A DNA stretch of 64,000 nucleotides from Flammula alnicola (taxonomy: Eukaryota > Basidiomycota > Agaricomycetes > Agaricales > Strophariaceae): assembly GCA_015499995.1 (NCBI GenBank), contig JADNRV010000082.1:175687-239686 (forward strand). Direction: 5' to 3'. Positions 57,141 through 64,000 of this stretch are shown in pieces. Position 1 is the first letter of the stretch, and each line of letters begins with the position of its first letter. Under the pieces are notes generated by a model. It searched no databases, was not told the origin of the DNA, and worked only from the letters and a program-made list of their open reading frames with translations. Both the position numbers and the translations under genes were made by a program.

Positions 57141-58453
57141 CTTGTTGTGACCAAAAGTGAAGTCGCATCGAGAATTTTCTCACGCAAGACAGAGTGAATT
57201 GTTGACGCGACTGCCCCGGAACACATGCATATATCGACCGATAACAATAACAGCTGGCATGTAGAATAACAAAAAGTATATATTTATGATAGATAAATTA
57301 AAATCTTGTGTGCCCCCGCGTGTAGCTAAAACAGCCCGAACACGATCCTCCATCTTCCCAATCTGGCAGTCAATTTTTTCCAATGGTATCTCCTCCCATG
57401 CTGCACGGACAGCAGCTTTGAGTTCGTCAACAGTGTTCGGAAGATGTGGGCAGTCCCGTAGAATCTTTTTGAGGTGGAACCAAACAGGCTCGATGGGGTT
57501 GAGATCGGGTGATTGAGGCGGGTGTGGAAACATGGAGATGGTGTGGTTGGCCAACCATTTTGTCGTTGCTTTGCTTGTGTGGCTCGGAGCACCATCCTGT
57601 TGAAACTTGACGGACTTCCTCTCGTGGTTCATTAGCCTGTAAAAATCAAGTAAAGCAGGTTCTAGCACCTGTTCCTGATACCGCTTCGATGTCATTCCTC
57701 CACCACGCCCTCCTGGATAGTCCAACACAACAAGCGGACCTTTCCGACCCCCAATGATACAGCCCCAGATCATTACACGTATACTCGACTGCTTGAAGGT
57801 TGGGACAAGGCACTCCTCCAATAGGACCTCGTCGGCGCGTCGTGTCACGAAAATACGGCCGTGATGATCCCCAACGTAGACGTAGCACTCATCGGAAAAG
57901 ATAACCCTTCTGAAGTCGCGAGATTTGAGAAGTACATTGGTACGCGCCCAGTTCAATCTTGCTCGTTTATGTTTAGGGGAAAGGAAAGGGACTTTACGAG
58001 CAACACGGCGGTGGTATCCCTCTGCATCCAGAACCCGGCGCACGGTGCTGACTGACACATGTACAGGAATTTGATTGATGATTTCATGGAAGGGAGTGCG
58101 GCGCTGTTTTCTGGCTATTCGGACAATTTGTCGTTTGTCATGGTCATTCAGCATGGCAGGGCGTCCTGTGCGAGGCTTGTCAGTGGTGGAGTGGGTCTCT
58201 CGGTACCGTTTGACGATTCGCTGTGCAGTTCGCGGTTGGATGTTCTCCTTCCGGGCTGCTTCAGTCGCATTTCCAGTAGCGTTCACATGTCCGATGATTC
58301 TATTTCGAGTGGGAGAGTCGATTTCATGGCGCAGGCTCTTTGGCATCACGAGCTGGAGAGAGAATAACGAAGATCGTGTTGAGGAGGTACTACGCGAACG
58401 ACAATGGGTAACGTGATGATTATGTAAGCGACATCACTTTTGATCACAACGAG
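57141..58453. mobile_element. Complete Tc1/mariner (DD34E) transposon
   Basis: The element is bounded by TA dinucleotides at 57139-57140 and 58454-58455. Its terminal inverted repeats are 26 bp with three mismatches, left CTTGTTGTGACCAAAAGTGA and onward versus right (complement) CTCGTTGTGATCAAAAGTGA and onward. It is 1313 bp long and contains a single intact transposase gene on the minus strand. Intact ends, a target-site duplication and an open frame suggest a young, possibly active copy. Confidence 0.95.
57180..58346 (-). CDS. Tc1/mariner-family transposase
   Basis: An intronless frame of 388 residues from ATG 58346 (a GTG one codon earlier is ignored). The N-terminal half has paired helix-turn-helix DNA-binding segments (GNATEAARKENIQPRTAQRIVKR; HVSVSTVRRVLDAEGY), separated by a GRP-like linker (RTGRPAML). 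The catalytic DDE triad is complete: Asp in VIFSDECYVY, Asp in FQQDGAPSH, and Glu in SPDLNPIEPVW, with 34 residues between the last two (DD34E, the Tc1 spacing). It cuts and pastes the element at TA sites. It is somewhat longer than usual Tc1 transposases (about 340), because after the normal end at LATRGG the frame runs on for about 45 residues toward the element's end. The element lacks introns, in contrast to the surrounding genes. Confidence 0.95.
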   Translation of the reverse strand: MPKSLRHEIDSPTRNRIIGHVNATGNATEAARKENIQPRTAQRIVKRYRETHSTTDKPRTGRPAMLNDHDKRQIVRIARKQRRTPFHEIINQIPVHVSVSTVRRVLDAEGYHRRVARKVPFLSPKHKRARLNWARTNVLLKSRDFRRVIFSDECYVYVGDHHGRIFVTRRADEVLLEECLVPTFKQSSIRVMIWGCIIGGRKGPLVVLDYPGGRGGGMTSKRYQEQVLEPALLDFYRLMNHERKSVKFQQDGAPSHTSKATTKWLANHTISMFPHPPQSPDLNPIEPVWFHLKKILRDCPHLPNTVDELKAAVRAAWEEIPLEKIDCQIGKMEDRVRAVLATRGGTQDFNLSIINIYFLLFYMPAVIVIGRYMHVFRGSRVNNSLCLA

Positions 58454-58550
58454 TATGAATATCACGCTTTTCAAAAGAAAACGATACCAAGAAGTTAGAT
58501 GTGTTATCTCTAATGCCGAGGTCGGGACTTGGGGTTGGACCATGTCACCA

Positions 58551-59234
58551 GAAAGTTCCGGAATTCGAGAGTCCGAACCGCCGCCAATCCGCCAGTCCGC
58601 CTAACCTACATGAGGCTGACAAATATACCCAAAATGTCTGTCCCGTGATCAGCGCGCCTTGGACGCGTCTCGCGCTGCCGCCCGCGCTTATATGCTGGGT
58701 CCCTCTGTATTCATTGAACAAGTCCAATTTTATATCACCGAATCAGCCTGCACTCACAACGCCCTTGTCAGAAGTGGTGAATAGGTAGTTTTTCAAGGTT
58801 TAATCACATTTTCATCAGGAAATGTCAAATCCCTGATTCCCTGTTACTTTGTACCCTGTTTCCTTCTCGAGAACTTCCAAAGGTGGATCTCGCCTTGCAT
58901 AGAAATCCACACAACATTCATTTGTTAGCTCACTTTCCTTGAATTCCGGCAGTAACAGTGTAACACGCTCTTTTACAAAGGTTTATCCGTCACTTCAAGT
59001 TTTCTAGTATTTCTATCAATACAAATTTATATATTTACTGCTATGATATTAATATACACTGCGTCGACCATTGGCGGGGTCTGAGGGGCGCTGGAGGGGA
59101 TAAATATCAATAATTACGAAGCGTACACGATGGTGGAAGTGCAGGCGACTGTGACTGATGAGATAAGCGGGCTAGGCGGACAGGCGGACAGGCGGATCGG
59201 CGGCGGTTCGGACTCTCGAAATACGGAACGTCCT
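58551..59234. mobile_element. Mutator-like MITE
   Basis: A 684-bp segment with imperfect inverted repeats of about 50 bp. Left, 58551 onward, reads GTTCCGGAATTCGAGAG and then TCCGAACCGCCGCC; the right end mirrors this through GGCGGTTCGGACTCTCG to CGGAAC at 59230. The right arm carries an extra tandem GTCCGCCT unit. The 11-bp direct repeat CCATGTCACCA flanks both sides (58540-58550 and 59235-59245). Long inverted repeats with a 9-11 bp duplication point to the Mutator superfamily. There is no coding capacity. It sits 97 bp from the end of the Tc1 element. Confidence 0.8.
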
Positions 59235-59245
59235 CCATGTCACCA

Positions 59246-59998
59246 TGGAAATGTCTTTCCATGTCTTTCCATTCTGAGTAAAAATTCGAAATTTCCTACA
59301 TAGTTCCGTTACCATGGCTTTGGCGAGGGCATCTGTGAGTTGGAAAGTGCGCCATCAAAAGTGCGGCGATCAGTGCGGCGGCAAAGTCCGTCGCACTCTC
59401 GTGACTTGTCTCCAACGTAAGTACGCCCAAGGCCCTCCGATCTCCCAAACAACAGGGATTTATAGATAAAATGTCATGTTTATTTTCTGCAGCTGTCCCT
59501 TCTCTGAATTAATTACTCGAGTATAGATTTTTTGGTAAGTAGGGGTCAACAATAATCAATTAGGAACGCCCAGGCAGCATTCTTTGATTCATTCATGTCA
59601 CCAAAGTGGTACGTCGTCTGTGCATACTTATAGCTCACTATTAATAATATTACTAAGGAGAAGAGAGGTATAATTAATGGACATTGTATGGTACTTCTTA
59701 TCCCTCTGGATATTGATGATCTACAGTATGGTGGCCCTTAAAGTAAAAACATTCATGCGACATTCATGCAGATAAGAAAGCAGACTGGGCCCAACAATAA
59801 TGGTCAGCTCTTTCTGATTTGTGCCCATGAAAGATGGAAGATATATTGGGGCTCATATGTAATTCATGATGTGTAAAACTCAACAGAGCTCAAGTCCAAT
59901 TTTTGCAGTCATAACACGAGTGAGCTCAGCTACTACATACAGGCACAATGCTAGACAATACGGACCACGGACAAGGCATAAGCAGGCAAGGAAGATGA
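59246..59998. other. Intergenic, no gene seen
   Basis: AT-rich interval between the Mutator-like MITE and the minus-strand gene ending at 59999. No gene features were seen. Confidence 0.45.
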
Positions 59999-61637
59999 TT
60001 AGGCCTGCTCCAGCAAATCTAAAAGCGAATTCCTGCAGCGATCGATTCTGACCTTCAGCTGCTCCCAACTTCTGTAGGACTCCAACTCGAGGATCGCCTG
60101 CCGTTTGCGAATGGCGGCAAGGCCTTCAACCGTCTCGCAATATTGCTCAGGAGTTTCATACGGATACATATGAGACATGGAATCGTGGAATTCCCTTAGT
60201 TCCTGCTTGGTCATGTTCTAAAGGAGTCAGATGGCAAAGACAATGAGTGCGACGAGGACTTACCATGAAGGTTGGGAAATTGAGCTCTGGGAGATCATCG
60301 AGACGCCGTTCCATGTGAATATGATGTAGCAGAAGGTGATTGTGCCCTCGGAATATATAAGCACTGGAATCTTCATCCGGATTAATAGGGTGATAATAGT
60401 TGGGGCCTGTTGCGCACAATCGCGCCCATTGTGCGACCACGGAATGAGGCCGTTCCATCGTCTCCGGATCGGACCAGGCAAGCGGTTCCGAGCCGTCGGG
60501 CGAGGGAGCTGAATCACCTTCCAACGGGGAATCTTCTGATGCTACGTCCTCCGAATTCCAATCCATATCCTCATCTGCTTGTTCCATTTTAACTCTGATG
60601 ATCGTTTCAATGGGAATTCTGTCAGCGCGTTCCTCACTGTCCATGGAAATGTCATCCACATCAGAACCACCTTCAGCCTGAGTGGGCAGTGTCGGCGTGG
60701 GGGGAACTGGGAGACGTGCAGCAAGTGTCAGTAATCGCGACTCTTTCATACCATGAGTGAGCGAATTGGCCGAAGAGGCGGGGGGTAAATGGCGAGGCAG
60801 AGACAATCCCGGAGTGTCACGCATGACTTCATCCGCAAGTCCAGTGGCACTCGCGAGCCGAATCTGGTGAGGGTCCTGTCCAATTGGCGATGGATTTACG
60901 TCTGCGGCCGATGGCGCGGTTGATGGCAAAATATGACCGGCGGCGGGTTGGATGCGTATGGACGGTTGATTCAGCACGGGTCTGGGAGCGAGGCTAGCCG
61001 CCAATTGAAAAAGAGATTTCCGCTTTCCATCCGTTGCTGGTTGCGGAATAGGAGGCGAGCGTGCATGTTGCGAAGGAATAGCAGGCAGTTGTATCAGCAT
61101 GGGGTCAGCGGGTGGGTTCGGTGTGGAAGAGGCGCCGGCGAAATGCAACTGCGGGGTGACAGAGTGCACACCTGTTGGATCCGCAAGGCGGGCCTTCAAA
61201 TCCAGGAGAGTCGATCCGCCCCGCATCGGGAGACGATGGCTTGGTTCTGAGAGAGAGCCATCCACATACTCGGTGGAGGACAGCCCCGCAGATGACCCAG
61301 ACGCAAAGGTAGTTTGAGAAGACATAGTGACCTTGTGCCGTCCATTGTCATACAATGGATCAATATGGCCTATAATACGGACAGTCTTTTTCGGGCGGTT
61401 TTCTTCGATGTTGCGACGTTCCGACCTTGCCAAGGACGATTTTAGTACCCCCTTCAAAGACCGACGGCTGCCTGGCCTGGTGGGTTCGGATTCTTCAGCA
61501 GGAGTCGGGGTATCCATCGCCTTCCTTTTCGGCGGTGGGACGGTCAAAGCGTGCAATGCTCGATCGAGACGATTGAGAGTCGAGTCGACGGCCGTTATGT
61601 TCTCTGGCATTATTGCCGCGGCGCACCCCGCCAACAT
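59999..61637 (-). CDS. Unrecognised Pro/Ser-rich protein
   Basis: Two minus-strand exons, 61637-60264 and 60217-59999, give 530 residues. The intron is standard (GTAAGT...TTTAG) and continues the frame from NFPTFM into NMTKQELREFHDSM. Residues 1-380 are low-complexity, Pro/Ser/Ala-rich and basic, with a KKTVRIIGHIDP segment. An acidic stretch follows (EDMDWNSEDVASEDS). The last 130 residues look folded: VVAQWARLCATGPNYYHPI, FRGHNHLLLHHIHMERRLDD and a helical terminus (AIRKRQAILELESYRSW). No known domain is recognised. The start is placed at ATG 61637; ATG 61610 is a close alternative. It is divergent from the Zn2Cys6 gene, with 124 bp between starts. Both proteins have disordered, nuclear-protein-like composition, so they may act together or be parts of one mobile element. 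Confidence 0.65.
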
Positions 61638-61761
61638 GCCGCCGTCGAAATCCACGACATACGGTCACGTGACATTTAACATTTCGCGTCGCCCATCCAC
61701 ATACTTAGACTATTTTATTCTCTCTTCGACCATCCAAATTTCTTCACTCTCTTCCCTAGTC
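61638..61761. promoter_or_regulatory. Shared promoter of a divergent gene pair
   Basis: This 124-bp gap separates the starts of two divergent genes and must contain both core promoters. It includes the short motif ACGGTCACGTGAC with a CACGTG E-box core near 61675, a plausible bHLH-factor site. The functional role is inferred. Confidence 0.4.
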
Positions 61762-64000
61762 ATGTCAGGCAGTAGCCCTGTGCCAGTGCCTCTCGACAGC
61801 ACGGAAGACATAGAGATGGCGGATAAACCACAACTAACCGAGGAAGACATCCAGAACGGGGTGCAGCAATTTGGGACCCGTCTGAGAAGCGCCGTCGTCA
61901 GTCAGGATGTGTTTAACCAAGAATGGCCAGGGCTGGTAGATGAGCTGGTATGTAGAGTTTTGATACTCTATGGGCTTTCAGATGTGCTGAAGTATAATTT
62001 TATAACAGGCAAGTGTTCTCGAAGATGCGGCCGACGTGGGTGCAAGTCTTACCACTCTCGGATTGGCAGGTGCCATCCTCGACACCTGGGCCGACGCGCA
62101 AATAAACAAGATGATGCCAGATTTCAATGTCACCGTTGAAGTTATTGCACAGTACGATCGATCTTCCTCCAGCATATCAGGATCGCAGGCCAACCCACCA
62201 GACAATCATGGGCACAAGAGCACTTTGGAGGGCAATTCTCCTGCTTCTATGAACGGGTCATCCACCCTAAATGAGGCCAATGGACAACGTCAGAATTTGG
62301 ATGGCCAGTCATCTGAGGAACCCTCGCGGAATGCGACCCCTGCCACGTCGGCCGCGATGCAGCAACCGACTGCTCCATTAACGGCTGCCCAAGAGGGAGT
62401 TACAGAAGCGGGACTCAATGTAAGTAGTGTCCCAGTTTAAATTGATGAGACATTAATTTTTGCGTAGCCTGTTGGACAAAATCCAGGCAAACGGAGGGCG
62501 AGCGACCAAGACGACGATGAACCAACTGGAATGTCTGGCCGTAAGCGTGGTCGCCGTCAATGTTCCGAGCCATTTGTTCAGGACAATAGTGATATGGAAG
62601 ACATCGAGGAAGGAATTGATGCGGCGAATTCGCGACAAGGTGTGCCCACTACTTCTGAGGACGATTCTTACACGGAGGAGAATGATGGAATGGAGAGTGA
62701 TACTGATGGCGACTATGACTACAAGTACGACTCCGACGACATGGCGCAGCATGCGAACAATCAATGGCATGCTTCGCAGATTGTCGTTGTTGCTGCCACA
62801 GTCCCATGCCAAAAATGCCGAAAATCTCGCTTCCGATGCTACGATTTCCAGAACTTGGCAAAGAAATCTTGCCGCCGCTGCTCGCGTCTAAAGTCTGGGT
62901 GCACAAGCGTCCAACGCAAAAGGAAGGAACAGGAAGAAGCAAAAATGGCGGCCAAGGCACATAATGCGAAGATCGACAAGAACCTCCCGCCTCTCAAGAG
63001 AGCTCAGTCGAGGGTGAAAACCGACAACGCCAGCACCAAACGCGCTAGGTCAACTTCTCGTCCGCCTTCTGTCAAACCTCAGCCTGCTCGCAAACGAGGT
63101 TTGCGCTCGATTATTCATATATTTACATTCTTTGATTTAGTGATTCCTGCATACAGCTCCAAGTGCCGTCCCTACACCTGGGCCATCGAATGGAGGCCGC
63201 ATTGGAAGACGGTCGAGGGATATTGACGATTGGATGTATGAGACCCATGAAGACCTCGACGACTTAAGGAAAAGTGTTCAAGGACTTAGTTCTCAAGTCA
63301 CGACCATGGGGAATTTTTGCGAGCAGCGAATTGAAAAAGTCGAGGCCAGACAAAACCACCTTGAGAAGCGGCAAGATGCAGTCGACTCAGGCATTCAAAC
63401 GCTTATCACAGGTCTCCCAAACGCCATCCGCCAGGCCCTCGAACCATTACCTATCTTTCAACAGTCCCACCTACCTCATCAGCCATATTATTGGCCTTCT
63501 CAGCCACCTGTCTTGGGACCCGGGGCAACAACGCCTTTCCAGTCGAACATGCATCGACCCCAGACGTTATCCCCCGCGGAGGTCAATAAGCTGTATGCCC
63601 ATGATCCATACCGCACCGAGACACAGCAATATCTTCGGTTGGATGACCAACACATGGATTCTGCAGGTGTGGGTGGGTCAGAGTCTACCAGCAAGTTATG
63701 TGCGTGCACTAGCCAACTAGACAACTAGACTACAAGCATTGCTGACTTTTAATTACTATAGATACGCCAATCCACTGCCGCCTTCGTACCCTATCGCAAA
63801 CAGAAGGGTCCCACGCCCAAATGGCGATTGTGGATGATATCACACCCACCATTCGCGACTTTGACATGGCCGCGAGCTCCCGTTCCATCCTCAAGGATGC
63901 CCGTGCACGCGAGTTGCAATCGTCAGGTGCATCCAATTTGGACGATGCGCCATCGAATGCCGGCCAACCATCCATTCATAACCCCACCGCGAGCCTGAAA
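61762..64000 (+). CDS. Zn2Cys6-cluster protein with coiled coil (partial)
   Basis: Exons 61762-61947, 62009-62419, 62468-63098, 63157-63699 and 63762 onward; the last is still open at the window end, so the gene is 3'-truncated here. The first 120 residues form a helical-looking region (EDIQNGVQQFGTRLRSAVVS; LDTWADAQINKMM). A long disordered part with an acidic tract (DTDGDYDYKYDSDD) follows. Then comes a cysteine cluster CQKC-x6-C-x10-CRRC-x6-C, the spacing of the fungal Zn2Cys6 DNA-binding domain, next to a Lys/Arg-rich stretch (QRKRKEQEEAK). A coiled-coil candidate follows (DLDDLRKSVQGLSSQVTTM; RIEKVEARQNHLEKRQDAV), which would dimerise it. Unusually, the cluster is in the middle and not at the N-terminus. 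It could be a transcription regulator or a DNA-binding component of a mobile element; I do not recognise a named family. Confidence 0.72.

Noticed and set aside
58539..58721. The GC-rich inverted repeat as the end of the Tc1 element
   Set aside because: The Tc1 ends are at 57141 and 58453 with TA duplications; the GC-rich repeat has its own partner at 59170-59234 and its own 11-bp duplication.
1..64000. CRISPR arrays, rRNA genes, prokaryotic operons or ribosome-binding sites
   Set aside because: No regularly spaced direct repeats and no rRNA-like sequence; the intron-rich genes are nuclear fungal genes.

Overview
The window looks like nuclear DNA from a mushroom-forming basidiomycete (Agaricomycetes). 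Genes are broken by many short introns (mostly 48-65 nt, GT-AG, occasionally GC-AG) and sit on both strands with no operon-like packing. The families are typical of that group: F-box/LRR proteins, BTB proteins, neutral ceramidase, a membrane-anchored GH5 glucanase and a TEA/ATTS regulator. All exon models were built by hand from splice signals, reading-frame phase and remembered family conservation; no alignment or search could be run.

Layout. 1-3.7 kb is transposon territory: a CACTA-like element (985-2893) with a hAT-type MITE nested in it, then a second hAT-type MITE. 3.9-16.1 kb holds an Old Yellow Enzyme, a microbial-type PARG, an F-box protein, a DUF1479 oxygenase-like gene, a BTB gene and a broken second PARG copy. 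16.9-27.4 kb holds a decayed glycosyltransferase-like pseudogene, MDM35, an MFS transporter, a dynamin-like GTPase and a second F-box gene; the transporter, dynamin and second F-box gene carry single-base frameshifts. 28.3-34.5 kb has a 25-exon neutral ceramidase, a degenerate duplicate of its 3' end, and an unrecognised small gene. 35.1-36.7 kb is a TEA/ATTS transcription factor. 41.5-44.4 kb is a GH5 exo-beta-1,3-glucanase. 51.4-57.0 kb has a divergent pinin/SRP72 pair and a histidine-acid-phosphatase-like membrane protein. 57.1-59.2 kb has a complete Tc1/mariner transposon beside a Mutator-like MITE. 60-64 kb has a divergent pair of unrecognised genes, one with a Zn2Cys6 cluster, the second running off the window. 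Two long stretches (36.7-41.5 and 44.4-51.4 kb) hold nothing I can assign.

The genes do not form one obvious pathway. They mix housekeeping functions (MDM35 in mitochondrial lipid transfer, SRP72 in protein targeting, pinin in splicing, ceramidase in sphingolipid turnover) with accessory families. The best leads are the PARG pair (one copy lost exactly its catalytic loop and splice donor), the nested and complete transposons with readable target duplications, the divergent gene pair at the right end, and a set of single-base deletions that are either sequence errors or recent gene loss.
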